The notes under the pieces were generated by a model. It was given only the letters and a program-made list of their open reading frames with translations. It was not told the origin of the DNA and did not search any database. A stretch of DNA of 64,000 nucleotides from Pseudomonas azotoformans. GTDB lineage: Bacteria; Pseudomonadota; Gammaproteobacteria; Pseudomonadales; Pseudomonadaceae. A program made the translations under genes and the position numbers. This document shows, piece by piece, positions 48,257 through 59,438 of the stretch. The number at the start of each line of letters is the position of its first letter. Positions within the stretch are counted from its first letter, which is position 1. Where the stretch lies: NCBI RefSeq assembly GCF_001579805.1, contig NZ_CP014546.1, forward strand, positions 310,001 through 374,000, written 5' to 3'.

Positions 48257-51200
48257 ATGAGTACGCCGAACAACCGTCACCGATCACCCACGCTGCAGCA
48301 AATTCACAGCCACCTGCTGGAAATTGACCCCACACTTCGCACGCACAGCAAACGCCCTGTCACCTTGCCGGCTGAGCGAAGTGCCCTGGAAACCACCAAT
48401 GCCACGCTCAAGCGCGTAAACACCGCCTATGAGCAGCAGGCGCAACGGCTTTACGCAGACCTGGAACACTCCGATCTCAGCCAGGCTGGCGGTCAACAAC
48501 GGTTGGCCACATTGAAAACCCGGCTGGTGCAACAGCTTCAGCGCCTTGATGAAACCAGCACCGTCGATGGCCAGAGCCGTAAAACCTTCATGACCTTCAC
48601 CGCTGGCATCAGCGCCCTGGAACAGGAGACCCGCCTCAACGTCAGCGACTATCTGTTGTCCCCTGCCGATCAGATCATGCTCGAAGACTGCTCACGCGGG
48701 CCGACCTTTCGCCCAGGTATGTATGCACTGACCTTCGACTATCAGGACCAGACAGTGGCGTTCGCCGGCGCGTTCGTGCTCACCCGTCAAGCCAGTCCTG
48801 TCGTCGACAGCTTGAGCGCTGCCCATCCAGGCCCCGTGTTGTTATTCACCCCGCATCGCGGCCTGGAGGCCTTCGACTCCCTCATTGACCTCAACCAAGG
48901 TTTGCAATCAGTGATGGCGACGGGCGCAGGGCTTGCAGAGTTGAACCGTCATCTGCCCGTGCGCTATCAGCACCTCGACGCGATCGGCATTTTCCCTCTG
49001 GGCTTGCAGCCCATCGAAGACGAGCCGCTGTTTGAACACGCGTATCAAGCCGTACTCGACAAACGCGCAAACGATATCGGCTACGCCCTGAACCTTGCAG
49101 CAGACGGCCAGCTCAACGCAGCTCAGCTCAAGGCACACCTCGACCATGCCATCAAGGCCGCACTGCCAGAGTTGAACATGCGCCTGGACTTCAGGGCCCA
49201 ACTGCTGCTTGAGCGCGACCTGTTCAACACGTTGCCCGACTGGTACCGCAGCTTAGGCAACGACCAACGCAGCACGCTCGACCAACATCTGCGCAGTTAC
49301 AACCAAGCGCGCCAGACATTCCTGGACCTGTTCGGCCCGGCCTCGACGCCCCACGCCCTGGCCCGGCACCAGTGGGCGGAATACCTGGCGAGCCAGTGGG
49401 ACGTCCACGACCTGGCCCCCGAGCAACTGCAGATCACCACTCGACGCACAGTCCCCAAAGTCGGCACCTACGTCCAACAACGCTCCCTGATGGAACTGAC
49501 CCTGCGTGGGCCTGCACCCAGGTGATGCGATCGCAGGTTCAGACTTCCTCGAACACAGCACCCTGAGTTATGCCGGCGCCCCACTTGGCGAGGCCCATGC
49601 CTACGTCACCGTGCAAGACCTGATCCTCCCACTGCAAGGCCTGCAACCACGCCTGGACTTTGCCAACGTCCAGAAAGCCGTGTTGGGCTCGGCGGCAATC
49701 AGACAGGCCGTGCGCACTTTTTTCGATCAGCGCCTGGTGAGCATGGCTTACCTCGCCAAACTGCAAGGCCACCTCAGCTCAGCGGATTTCCAGCTGTTTG
49801 AACAACTGCGAGAACACCCACGCCCACAACTCTGCGCTCAAACCGTGCTGTTCCACGGCGCGCAACTCAAAGACCTGTGGCTGCTGCGCGAAGATGACAC
49901 CAATGGGCAGGTAAAACGCTTGTTGCTGTGCACACCCGACGCGCCTCGCGCACAGCAGTTCCGTGGGTTCGACAGCCTGCTCGAATGCCAGACCCATATT
50001 CTCGGCTGGCTGGATGACAAGGCGCAGATCAAAGGGCGCGGGATGACCGACTACGTGTTGGAGCAAGTGCCCCTGCGCTTTCGCCCCGCCATGAGCAAGG
50101 TTATTCAGGGGATCGGCTTCCGGCCTGACGCCTTGGAACACCAGGAAGTAACGTTTGGTAAACCCTGCAGCCACGCCGATTGCCTGGACGCCATGGCCGC
50201 GCACCGGCTGACACAGCTACAGGACGACTATGAGCTGGCCACTCCCGCCTGGTATCGCGCCGCATCGGCAGCGGATCACACGCGCCTGACCAAGCTGGGA
50301 GACGACGCGACGGGCGCGTTGCGCACCTACAACGCACGGCCGGACTCGGAAGCCAATTTCCCGAGCTTCGACAGCTACCTGCATGAAAAGGCCAAGCTCA
50401 GCCTGAACACTCTGCTGGGCCGTCGTCAAAACGACATCGACCCAGACACCGTTTTCGCCTACGCCCCCAAACCTTTGCTCGGCGCCGGGGATGAGCCTGT
50501 CTCCTACACCACGCTGTTCCGTGACGGGTACGACGACGGCATCGGCTTTCTCGACGAGAAATTTTCAAGGTCCGCCACCTTTCGTGGCCCGCCCGGCGTG
50601 GACATCAGCCCGCTGACCGCGCAGAACGTTGCACGCTCGGTGACCGGTGTGTGGATTGGTCAACGTTACACCGATGAAGTGCGCCGACGCTTGCAAAGCA
50701 GCAGTAGCGCGGGCTACGCCGAGCGCCGCGACGCGGTGTTGGCGATCCAGCAACTGCAAATGAAAAACGCCGCACTCGAATCGCGACTCCAAGGGCATAT
50801 CGCCAGCATCGATCTGACATGGCTTGAACAGGCCATCGACAGCCTGGCAAGTACCGTCACTAGCGAGCGCAACACCTATAAGGTGCATCGGCTGGTTATC
50901 AATGGCGATTGGGTGATCGGCAATTACCTGTTCAGCCACGCGGATAACCCGGTGCTGCTTTACACCCCCGACGCACCGGACGGCATCGCCTTTCGCGAAG
51001 CACGGCTGTTCAATTACCTGCTCAAAAAAGTCGAGGGCATGCCCACCTACTGGTGTGCGCGGGTGCCAAAGCCATCAATGGCACGCATCGGGCTGTTTCT
51101 GCAAAACGCCAAAAACGGCCTGCCGCACGATATCAATCGCAGCACACCCAGCCCGCCCCGGCACGATGGGATCGCCCAGATCTCGCCCCTCAGCGACTTG

Positions 51201-53972
51201 CGCCATGAGTTCTACAACATGAGCCTGCAACGCAAGATCGATGACGTGCACGGCACCACCGTCAATCGCGCGCAAATGATCACCGGCATTCTGTGGACCT
51301 GCATCGAATGGGTAGCGGCTATCGCCACGATGCCTTTTCCCGTGCTCAGCCTGGCCCTCGGCGGGTTGCTCGCGTTCAAGGACGCCATGCTCGCCCTGAA
51401 TGCCTACTACCAAAATGATAAGGGCGCAGCCCTGGACCACTACATCGGTTACCTGGCCAATGTTGGTGGCTCGGTGTTGTTTGATGTTCGGCCTGTTGTA
51501 AAAGACGCGTTGAAATCGCTGCGCGCCTTGCGCCCGGTCATAAAACCCGGCCCGCAAGCGACGCAAAGCGCCTTGATCGGGCAACTCGACGCGCTCACGC
51601 CAGAAGGCATGCAACCTGTGCTGTTCGAAGGGCGCAAGCTATGGGTATCGAAAACGCCAACCTCCGAGGGCCGCTATGTGTTGTACCGCCTTGATGAGGA
51701 CACCGGCCAGCTCCATTCGACCGCTCGCCAGGTAGAACGGAACCCTAGCGGACAATGGGTACGCCCGACCGCACGCCACGGCGGAAAGAAATACGAAGCG
51801 CTGGTAAACGAGCAGACCAGCCCGCTGGAAGACTTTGACCTGACGGGAAAGCACGCCACAGACTTTCGCCACATGATCAGCCCGGAATACAAAGTCTCGG
51901 CGACTGATCCTGACGACCTATTCCAAGAAGCGTCCATTGTCGGTACTTCCGTACTGCGCAGCGCCTACGCCCAGAAGGTTAAGAGTGTGACCCAGCGCGC
52001 CGAGACCTTCTTCCAGGCCCCACGCCCTCCCACCACGCTCAAAGACCCCGTACCAGTACTGGCCCCCGATGCCACGCACAGCAATATCGTCAATACCTTG
52101 TTCGCCCGCGATAACCGTTTGCTCATCGGCTCCGGCAAGAACCCGACCACCAGCCTGCAACTGTTGATCGAACAACTGTCCACGCTGGTCGAACAAGGGC
52201 TCAAACGCGTGTACATCGAGTACCTGCCCCGAGACCTGTTTTATAACAAGCTGAGAATCCTCAATAACCAGGTCACAGGCAACAAAGCCCGTGCCCTGCA
52301 GCAGATAAAGCAGCAACTGGCCGAAGCCGACAAGGTTCTGAACCTGTCGGGCGCCCCCTTCAACTACAGCAAATTGCTGGATGAAACCCAGCGGCTCAAT
52401 GTGCAGATAGATGGCCTGGATGGTGCCGTGTCCTACCATCTGGATCACGCGCCAAGCCGGCGCGCCGGCACCTATTTCTCACCGCGCAGTAACAGGCTAC
52501 GTAATTTCTACTCACACACCATCATTGAGCACAACCTGAGCAACAACCCAGGCGAAGGTTGGGTTGCGTTGGTGGCGTCGGAGCGGCTGGGCACCTATGC
52601 ACGCGTCGTAGGGCTGGCGGACCTGGAATATGCCCTGGCCCTGCGGATTATGGATGTACCGTCCACAACGCCCACTGGCGTGGTGCCCGATACGAATGCG
52701 CGGGGTCTATCCAAAGGTGACTACGTCTTGTCGATGCCGATTGACGTCCCGACACCCAGCACCTCGGGAACCGTTTCGCCACCGTCTGCTGCCGTGACTC
52801 ATTTCGCCCAGTTCGACCTGCCGCACGACATTCGACCGCTCATTGAGCAGATGCAAGCGGCTCCTCATGGGCTGGACACGGGTTACATATTCATGGACCC
52901 CACCTCGCCCGAATCCGGGGCCTTGGCCAGATTCAGAAGCGTACGCAGCGAGTTGGCCAGTACTGCTGAAAACGCTTTCAGCCACTACCCAGCGACCCCA
53001 CGCACGCCACTGACGACGATTTCTACGCAAAGCGAACAGGCATTTTTTGAGCAGGTATATCGACAGAAACTCGGCCTGGTGATTGGCGAAAGTCACATCC
53101 AGAGATCTGCCAAACAACTATTGAACGAGCACATGGAGCTGCTGAAAAAGCAAGGCGTCAAAACACTCTACATAGAGCACTTGCTCACCGACTTGCATCA
53201 AGAGGCCTTGGATATTTATCACCGCACCTCGAAAATGCCGAAGGCCCTGAAAAACTACCTGGAGTTACTCGATAGCGACCGTATGCCAATGTACGGCGGC
53301 GATTACACCTACACGAACATAGTCAAAACGGCGCATAAGTTTGGGATCCGCGTGCGTGCACTGGACTGCAGTGCCAGCTATCACGTCAAAGGCCTCACTG
53401 GCAAAGTCGGCAGGCTCGAACTGTTCAGCTACTTCGCTAATGAAGTGATCAAGGCTGACCAACTCGCGAAGGGCGCCCACAAATGGGTGGCCTTTGTGGG
53501 CACCGCCCACACCGATATGCACAAGGGTGTACCGGGCCTCGTCGAGTTGCAGGATGCGATCAGTCTGCATGTGTACGATACGACTCCCCAGCGCGCAAAA
53601 CGGCTACGCGGCGGCGGCTGGGGCCACGTAACGGACACGCGCTCAATCGTCGCCTTACGCAGTGACTTCAGGATTGACGTGGGCAACCTCAAAGCCCCTG
53701 CGACTCGCACCCCAACACTGCCAGACCGCACCAGGCTCACTGAACCTGGGCAGTTCTTCATCGAGTATCCGAGCGAATTCGACGTCAACCTGGTTCACCG
53801 CTCACGCAGCGGCCAAATCGTCACAACGCCGTTTCAGATCAACGGCAAAGGCCAGTACTTCATCGAATACTGGAGCGCGCTAAAAAATCAGCGCTTTTAT
53901 GATTTATCGGCACTGATCGAAACACTCAAGGCCGACCCTCCTCAAGGCGCGGGACTGCGACAAATAACCTGA
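48257..53972 (+). pseudogene. Giant DUF6543/dermonecrotic-toxin-like protein, one frameshift
   Basis: This is a toxin-like gene of about 1,900 codons in two frames: 48257-49525 and 49506-53972. Removing one G from GGGCC at 49508-49512 joins them as LTLRGLHPGDA. The first two-thirds show three similar units about 350 residues apart, each with a (V/L)LL(F/C/Y)TP segment followed by a Phe-rich stretch (near 48840, 49920 and 50955), as in DUF6543/'dermonecrotic toxin' proteins. Hydrophobic helices follow at 51277-51410. The C-terminal part has two Tiki/ChaN-like domains: one with GSGK in place of the active-site motif (52128) and one with GESH (53085) and VGTAHTDMHKG. There is no signal peptide, secretion gene or immunity-like gene nearby. 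It may work if the frameshift is an error. Confidence 0.8.
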
Positions 53973-53986
53973 CACGTGCAACGTTT

Positions 53987-54013
53987 AACCTCGCCCGGCA
54001 ATCGGGCGGGGTT
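53987..54013 (+). terminator. Hairpin after the toxin-like gene
   Basis: AACCTCGCCCG and CGGGCGGGGTT pair with one G-T around a GCAAT loop. The following T-tract is short, so termination is only probable. Confidence 0.5.
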
Positions 54014-54142
54014 CACCTTTCATCGGCCCATTGAAAAACCATTTCAGATTCACATCCCGCCGCCGATACCCACCTACACACTTTGGCTGGCTCAAACAAC
54101 AACACCGTCCAGCAGACAGACATCAACTTTGCGGAGCATTCG

Positions 54143-56062
54143 ATGAATAGCTGGTTCGGCAACATCAGCGTCAATCTCAAACTGGGCCTGGGCTTCGGCC
54201 TGGTGCTGGTCCTTACCTCGATCCTGGCACTGACCGGCTGGACCAGCCTGGGCGGCCTGATCGACCGCAGCAACTGGATGAGCGATATCACTCAGCTCAA
54301 TGCTTCGTTGACCAAACTGCGTATCGTGCGCCTGCAGTACATGCTGGCCAATGGCGACGAAGCCGTGGCCCAGAATGTACAGACCAACCTGGACGCCTTC
54401 GCTGCCCAGCAACAGAAATTGCTCGACAGCTTCAAGAGCCCGGAAAACCTCAAGCTGCTCAACGAGCAGAAATCCATCATCACCGCTTACCAACAGTCAC
54501 TGAACAAAATGCGCGAGGCCTACCGCAACGGCAACGCCTCTCGCCAGGTGATGGGCGACAAGGCGGATATCGCCAATGCACAGATCAACGCATTGGAAAC
54601 CAGCGTGAAGCAAATGCCTGACAGTTCGGAGCACCTGGCTCAGTTCCAGGCGGTGGCCGACGCCAAGATGCAATTTCAGTTGGCTCGCTACGAAGTGCGT
54701 GGCTACACCGGCAACGTCAGCCCGGAAACTGAAGCCCGCGCAGCCGCACAGATTGAAAAAGCCATCGCCGGTTTGAAAGACCTCAGCGCCGCCTTCGGCG
54801 CCAGCCAGCAAAGCGCGCTGACCGCATTGGAAACCGCCTTGGGTGCCTATCGCAGCGCCGTGCAGAACTACAAGTCCGCCAACGCCAACATCGTCACCGC
54901 CCGTGCCGAAATGACCACCCAAGGCGCTGATATCGTCACGATCAGCGACAAACTGTACGACATCCAGCTGACCCGCCGCGACGCCGAAAGCGCCCAGGCC
55001 CGCAGCCTGCAATTGATCAGCACCTTGCTGGCGCTGCTGGTGGGCGTGATCGCAGCATGGGTCATCACGCGCCAGATCACTCGCCCAATCCAGGAAACCC
55101 TGGCCGTGGTGGAGCGCATTGCCTCCGGCGATCTGAGCCACAACATCCAGGTCACTCGCCGCGATGAGCTGGGCGTGCTGCAACAAGGCATCCAGCGCAT
55201 GGGCACGACCTTGCGTGAATTGATCAGCGGTATTCGCGACGGCGTGACCCAGATCGCCAGCGCCGCTGAAGAACTGTCGGCCGTGACCGAGCAGACCAGC
55301 GCCGGCGTGAACAGCCAGAAGATCGAGACCGACCAGGTCGCCACGGCGATGCACGAAATGACTGCCACCGTGCAAGAAGTGGCGCGCAACGCAGAACAGG
55401 CTTCCCTGGCTGCGGCCGATGCCGACGGCCAAGCCCGCGCAGGCGACAAAGTGGTGGCCGAGGCCATCGCCCAGATCGAGCGTCTGGCCGCTGAAGTGGC
55501 ACGTTCCACCGACGCCATGACCCACCTGCAACAAGAGAGCAACAAGATCGGCAGCGTGATGGACGTGATCAAGGCCGTCGCGGAACAGACCAACCTGCTG
55601 GCCCTCAACGCGGCGATCGAAGCCGCACGGGCGGGTGAAGCCGGCCGTGGGTTTGCCGTGGTCGCCGACGAAGTGCGCGGCCTGGCCCAGCGCACACAGA
55701 AATCCACCGAGGAAATCGAAGGCCTGGTCGCCGGCTTGCAGAACGGCACCCAGCAAGTGGCCAACGTGATGAACAACAGCCGCAGCCTCACTGACAGCAG
55801 TGTCGAACTGACGCGCAAGGCCGGTGTGTCACTGGAGAACATCACCCGTACGGTGTCGAATATCCAGTCGATGAACCAGCAGATCGCCGCCGCCGCCGAG
55901 CAGCAGAGCGCCGTGGCTGAAGAAATCAGCCGCAGCATTGTGAATGTGCGGGATGTGTCGGAGCAGACCGCTACGGCAAGTGACGAGACCGCCAAGTCGA
56001 GTGTTGAACTGGCACGGTTGGGTAGCCAGTTGCAGCAGATGGTCAGCCATTTCCGGGTGTAA
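54143..56062 (+). CDS. Methyl-accepting chemotaxis protein, McpS-like (HBM sensor)
   Basis: This 639-residue chemoreceptor has a first membrane helix at about residues 12-33 and a periplasmic helical region of about 250 residues, the size of a helical bimodular (HBM) domain. A second membrane helix ([18 protein letters not shown]), a HAMP domain and a signalling domain with the conserved hairpin [32 protein letters not shown] follow. The opening [20 protein letters not shown] and the length match McpS of P. putida, which senses TCA-cycle acids such as malate and succinate, so similar ligands are likely. The ATG at 54143 has a GGAG site. Confidence 0.92.
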   Translation: MNSWFGNISVNLKLGLGFGLVLVLTSILALTGWTSLGGLIDRSNWMSDITQLNASLTKLRIVRLQYMLANGDEAVAQNVQTNLDAFAAQQQKLLDSFKSPENLKLLNEQKSIITAYQQSLNKMREAYRNGNASRQVMGDKADIANAQINALETSVKQMPDSSEHLAQFQAVADAKMQFQLARYEVRGYTGNVSPETEARAAAQIEKAIAGLKDLSAAFGASQQSALTALETALGAYRSAVQNYKSANANIVTARAEMTTQGADIVTISDKLYDIQLTRRDAESAQARSLQLISTLLALLVGVIAAWVITRQITRPIQETLAVVERIASGDLSHNIQVTRRDELGVLQQGIQRMGTTLRELISGIRDGVTQIASAAEELSAVTEQTSAGVNSQKIETDQVATAMHEMTATVQEVARNAEQASLAAADADGQARAGDKVVAEAIAQIERLAAEVARSTDAMTHLQQESNKIGSVMDVIKAVAEQTNLLALNAAIEAARAGEAGRGFAVVADEVRGLAQRTQKSTEEIEGLVAGLQNGTQQVANVMNNSRSLTDSSVELTRKAGVSLENITRTVSNIQSMNQQIAAAAEQQSAVAEEISRSIVNVRDVSEQTATASDETAKSSVELARLGSQLQQMVSHFRV

Positions 56063-56067
56063 GAAAC

Positions 56068-56099
56068 CAAAAAGCCGCCTCAGCCTAAACCGGGGCGGC
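56068..56099. terminator. Hairpin terminator between the MCP gene and the small ORF
   Basis: AGCCGCC and GGCGGCT form a stem that on the minus strand is followed by TTTTT, so it fits best as the terminator of the 32-residue ORF. It could also end the chemoreceptor transcript. Confidence 0.7.
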
Positions 56100-56114
56100 T
56101 CCACTTCTCAGACC

Positions 56115-56213
56115 TTAGCGGTCATCGAAGCTGTCCCGCAGGAACTTCCAGACGTGATAAGCACGCAGGCAGTTCACTACGAGGTTCCACGTACGTCGTG
56201 CAAACTTAGACAT
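56115..56213 (-). CDS. Possible 32-residue small protein
   Basis: A 33-codon ORF encodes MSKFARRTWNLVVNCLRAYH followed by VWKFLRDSFDDR. It has a good GGGAGG ribosome site seven to eight bases before the ATG and a minus-strand terminator 16 bases after the stop, so it looks like a complete small transcription unit. The peptide is basic at the start, amphipathic and aromatic in the middle, and acidic at the end, which suggests a membrane-surface helix. I do not recognise the family. Confidence 0.55.
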   Translation of the reverse strand: MSKFARRTWNLVVNCLRAYHVWKFLRDSFDDR

Positions 56214-56651
56214 ACTCGGCCCTCCCTAGGTTGGGCCTTACCTCCAGCGCACTTACCGGAACATGTGAGCCTTTGGACGCGGGTCATCGCATCTTTGAGG
56301 CGGCCGGGCTAGTGGGCATCTCGCATGAATCCGGCACGGATTACTAGCCCGTGGCGATCAGTCCAAAAATTCGCGCGCGCGTACCCGGCTCACCTAAAAG
56401 CAACCAACGCAGAACGGGGTGAAGCCTAACCAAAATCCGCCAAGAAGGTGTGACAGACAGTGGTTAAACACCCGGTATTTGTTTCGAAGATCTATTGCAA
56501 ACTTTTGCAGCGGAAATCGACAAAATGAAATGCTCAAGATCATCAGTGCCGACCATCGCCTAACCTTGCGCGATAAATTGACTGGCGGTAGTATCCGCCT
56601 GCGGGTCAACGCATCTTTGAGATCGCACCCCCAGCCACTAACTGGGTTTGC
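56214..56651. other. Non-coding region with direct and inverted repeats
   Basis: No supported gene lies here. It holds a 21-bp direct repeat (56279-56299 and 56601-56621, one mismatch) and a 9-bp inverted repeat CGGGCTAGT/ACTAGCCCG (56305-56313 and 56343-56351). The part next to the small ORF could be its structured leader. I find no tRNA or known RNA family. Confidence 0.5.
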
Positions 56652-56684
56652 AAAAAAAACCGCCCTACTAAGGCGGTTTTTTAT
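56652..56684. terminator. Bidirectional terminator after the VOC gene
   Basis: AAAAAAACCGCC and GGCGGTTTTTT flank a CTACTAA loop, 18 bases downstream of the VOC gene stop on the minus strand. It ends the D-aminoacylase cluster. Confidence 0.85.
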
Positions 56685-56701
56685 TGCCTGCGATTTACCT
56701 C

Positions 56702-57070
56702 TCAACCCTCGCCTTCCTCAACAAACACCACCCGATTCCCAAACGGATCCTTGATGCTCATCTCCCGCGAGCCCCACGGCATTTCCTCAACCCCTGGCTT
56801 GGCGTACCGGTAATCCTTGCCCAGCAACTGCTGCTGGTAAGCGTCCACACCCTGCGCCTGAATCCGCACCGCCGCGCCCGGCGATGCGTCACCATGATGC
56901 TCGGTCAGATGCAACACACACTCGCCCAGCGAAACCTGCAAATACAGCGGGAAATTCGCCTCGAAACGATGCTGCCAATCCACCTTGAACCCCAAAAAAT
57001 CGACGTAGAATTCCAACGCCTTGGCCTCGTCGAAAATCCGCAGGATAGGGATGACTTTTCCTAAGTGCAT
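56702..57070 (-). CDS. Glyoxalase/bleomycin-resistance (VOC) family protein
   Basis: This 122-residue single-unit vicinal-oxygen-chelate fold protein begins MHLGKVIPILRIFDEAKALEFYVDFLGF, with the typical FYVDFLGF and C-terminal KDPFGNRVVFVEE. Residues VLHLTEHHGDASPG match the glyoxalase-superfamily group once called bleomycin resistance proteins. The ATG at 57070 has a GGAG site. It is 29 bases after the D-aminoacylase gene on the same strand and may be co-transcribed; a role in that pathway is not evident. Confidence 0.85.
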   Translation of the reverse strand: MHLGKVIPILRIFDEAKALEFYVDFLGFKVDWQHRFEANFPLYLQVSLGECVLHLTEHHGDASPGAAVRIQAQGVDAYQQQLLGKDYRYAKPGVEEMPWGSREMSIKDPFGNRVVFVEEGEG

Positions 57071-57099
57071 GGCAACCGCTCCGTTTAATTGAGCGACCA

Positions 57100-58563
57100 C
57101 TATAGAGACGAAAAACCCGGACGCAAATCCCCGCTGCGTGCCAGGAACCGACCCGGCCGCTGACCGTTCGCCTGCCCGTCGCTATAGCTCAACACGCCGT
57201 TGACCCACACCCCATCAATGCCTTCCGCCGCGCGCTGCGGCTCCTTGAAGTCCGCCACATCGCGCACGCGCAACGGGTCGAACAACACCAGGTCGGCCCA
57301 GTGTCCTTCGCGGATTTCACCGCGTTCAGCCAAACCAAACCGCGCCGCCGACAACCCCGTCATCTTGTGCACGGCGGTGTGCAGTGGGAACAACCCCACA
57401 TCCCGGCTGAAGTGCCCCAACACCCGTGGAAACGCCCCCCACAAGCGCGGATGCGGAAACGGATCCTCCGGCAACCCGTCCGACCCGACCATCGACAATG
57501 GATGCGCCAGGATCCGTCGTACATCCTCTTCATCCATCCCGTAGTACACCGCCCCTGCCGGTTGTAGCCGACGGGCTGCGTCGATCAACGCAACATCCCA
57601 CTCAGCGGCAATATCCTGCAAATCACGCCCGCCCACTTCCGGGTGCGGCGTCGACCAGGTAATGGTGATTCGAAACGCGTCGGTCACCTGCTTGAGGTCC
57701 AGGGTCGAAGAACTCGCCGCATAGGGGTAGCAATCACACCCCACGGGATGGGTTTTAGCCGCCAGCTCCAACGACGCCAGCAACTGCGGACTACGCCCCC
57801 AGTTACCGGCACCGGCACATTTAAGGTGGGAAATGATCACCGGCGCCTTGGCATGCCGGCCGATCAGGAACGCCTCGTCCATCGCCTCCAGCACCGGTTC
57901 GAACTCGCTGCGCAAATGGGTGGTGTACACCGCACCGAACGCGGTGAGCTCTTCACTCAGTTGCAACACCTCATCGGTCTCGGCGTTGAACGCACTGGCG
58001 TAGGCCAGGCCTGTGGATAAGCCGAGGGCACCGGCTTCGAGGCTCTCTTGCAGCTGCACGCGCATGGCGGCGATTTCATCCACTGAAGCGGTGCGGTGCA
58101 GGTCGTCCATATGGTTGCTGCGCAACGCAGTATGGCCGATCAGTGCGGCGACGTTAACCGCCGGATGAGCCTCTTCGACCGCCGCTCGATAGTCGCTGAA
58201 ACGCGGATAAACAAACGCCGAAGCGCTGCCCAACAGGTTCATCGGGTCCGGCGGATCACTGCGCAACGTCACCGGCGACGCGCTGATACCACAGTTGCCG
58301 ACAATCACCGTGGTCACACCCTGGCTGAGCTTGGGCAGCATCTGCGGCTGGCGGATCACCACGGTGTCATCGTGGGTGTGCACGTCGATAAAACCCGGCG
58401 CCAACACGCGTCCGCTCGCATCGATTTCATGCTCGGCCATCGCCGCCGACAAATCACCGATCGTCTCGATGCGCCCGTCGCGCAGCCCCACATCGGCCAC
58501 ATAACCTGGGGTGTTGCTGCCATCAATGATCAGCGCCTGGCGGATCAATGTGTCGTACTTCAT
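57100..58563 (-). CDS. N-acyl-D-amino acid deacylase (D-aminoacylase)
   Basis: This 487-residue amidohydrolase hydrolyses N-acyl-D-amino acids to the free D-amino acid. The metal site is marked by HTHDD (residues 62-66), the metal-ligand cysteine in GNCGISASP (Cys91), GHTALR, SHLKCAG and the C-terminal GSDGLP. The start at 58563 lies one base after the RpiR gene stop, in an operon with GntP transporter and RpiR regulator genes, the usual company of D-aminoacylases. The frame upstream of 58563 runs through the RpiR gene and is not used. Confidence 0.93.
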   Translation of the reverse strand: MKYDTLIRQALIIDGSNTPGYVADVGLRDGRIETIGDLSAAMAEHEIDASGRVLAPGFIDVHTHDDTVVIRQPQMLPKLSQGVTTVIVGNCGISASPVTLRSDPPDPMNLLGSASAFVYPRFSDYRAAVEEAHPAVNVAALIGHTALRSNHMDDLHRTASVDEIAAMRVQLQESLEAGALGLSTGLAYASAFNAETDEVLQLSEELTAFGAVYTTHLRSEFEPVLEAMDEAFLIGRHAKAPVIISHLKCAGAGNWGRSPQLLASLELAAKTHPVGCDCYPYAASSSTLDLKQVTDAFRITITWSTPHPEVGGRDLQDIAAEWDVALIDAARRLQPAGAVYYGMDEEDVRRILAHPLSMVGSDGLPEDPFPHPRLWGAFPRVLGHFSRDVGLFPLHTAVHKMTGLSAARFGLAERGEIREGHWADLVLFDPLRVRDVADFKEPQRAAEGIDGVWVNGVLSYSDGQANGQRPGRFLARSGDLRPGFSSL

Positions 58564-58564
58564 A

Positions 58565-59425
58565 TCAGTCTCCAAGCGGCAGGCTGTCGGGGCCGCCGCG
58601 ATAATCGTCCAGGGCCAGCTTGATCCGGCGCAGGCGTTCCTGGTTGTCGTCCGGCAGGGCCAAGGCCAGCTCGGTGGCGAGCAGGTCGATGGCCAGCAGC
58701 ATGCCGTAGCGCGCCGCGGTGGGCTTGTAGATAAAACTGGTTTCGGCCGGTTGCAGTGGTAGCAGCACATCGGCCAACTGCGCCAAGGGCGAATCCGCCA
58801 GGGTGATGGCGACGATGCGCGCGTCGTAGTTACGTGCCAGCGTCACCACGTCGAGCAACTCAGGGGTGAGGCCGGTCAGGGAGCACACAATCAGCGCATG
58901 CTCGGGCCCCAGCGTCGCCGCCGTGACGCGCATCATCACCGGGTCGTGGCAAGCGGCAATCGGATAACCCAGGCGCACCAGACGCACCTGCAACTCATCG
59001 CTGCACAGGCTCGACGGGCCGCCCATGCCGAACGCATGGATCATTCGCGCCTTGCCCAGCAGGTTGACCGCATCGACGAAACTCGCCTGGTTGAACCCCG
59101 ACAAGTGCTGACGCAAGGTCCCCTCGATATCCCCCAGGATCTGCCGATGAAACGCCGACTGCTCCGGCAACCCCGCAGGGTCGAGGAAGCGGCTGCCGAC
59201 GCCACTGGCCTGGGCCAATTGCAGGCGCAAATCCCGCAGATCCCGACACCCTACGCTGCGTGCAAAGCGTGACAAGGTGGCCGTGCTCACCTCGGCCCGT
59301 TGGGACAACGCCTCCAGGCTGGCCGACGCGGCAAAGCCCACGTCATCGAGCATCAGCTTGGCGATACGGCCTTCGCCGGCGCTGAAGGAGTCCTGGCGGG
59401 CGCGGATCTGGTAGAGGATGTCCAT
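58565..59425 (-). CDS. RpiR/MurR-family regulator
   Basis: This 286-residue regulator has an N-terminal RpiR helix-turn-helix (FSAGEGRIAKLMLDD to SQRAEVSTATLSRFARSVGC) and a C-terminal SIS domain for a sugar- or amino-acid-like ligand (MIHAFGMGGPSSLCSDELQVRLVRLG). The ATG at 59425 has a GGAG site. It sits between the GntP transporter and D-aminoacylase genes and most likely represses the cluster until an N-acyl-D-amino acid or product is present. Confidence 0.92.
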   Translation of the reverse strand: MDILYQIRARQDSFSAGEGRIAKLMLDDVGFAASASLEALSQRAEVSTATLSRFARSVGCRDLRDLRLQLAQASGVGSRFLDPAGLPEQSAFHRQILGDIEGTLRQHLSGFNQASFVDAVNLLGKARMIHAFGMGGPSSLCSDELQVRLVRLGYPIAACHDPVMMRVTAATLGPEHALIVCSLTGLTPELLDVVTLARNYDARIVAITLADSPLAQLADVLLPLQPAETSFIYKPTAARYGMLLAIDLLATELALALPDDNQERLRRIKLALDDYRGGPDSLPLGD

Positions 59426-59438
59426 GGGGGGCTCCGGG

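Noticed and set aside
48257..53972. Type VI or contact-dependent secretion cargo
   Set aside because: No VgrG, Hcp, PAAR, TpsB or adapter gene is nearby and no immunity-like gene follows, so a delivery route cannot be assigned.
56270..56352. Possible tRNA or tmRNA fragment
   Set aside because: The 9-bp inverted repeat does not lead into a cloverleaf; no T-loop GTTCRANNC, anticodon arm or CCA end is present.
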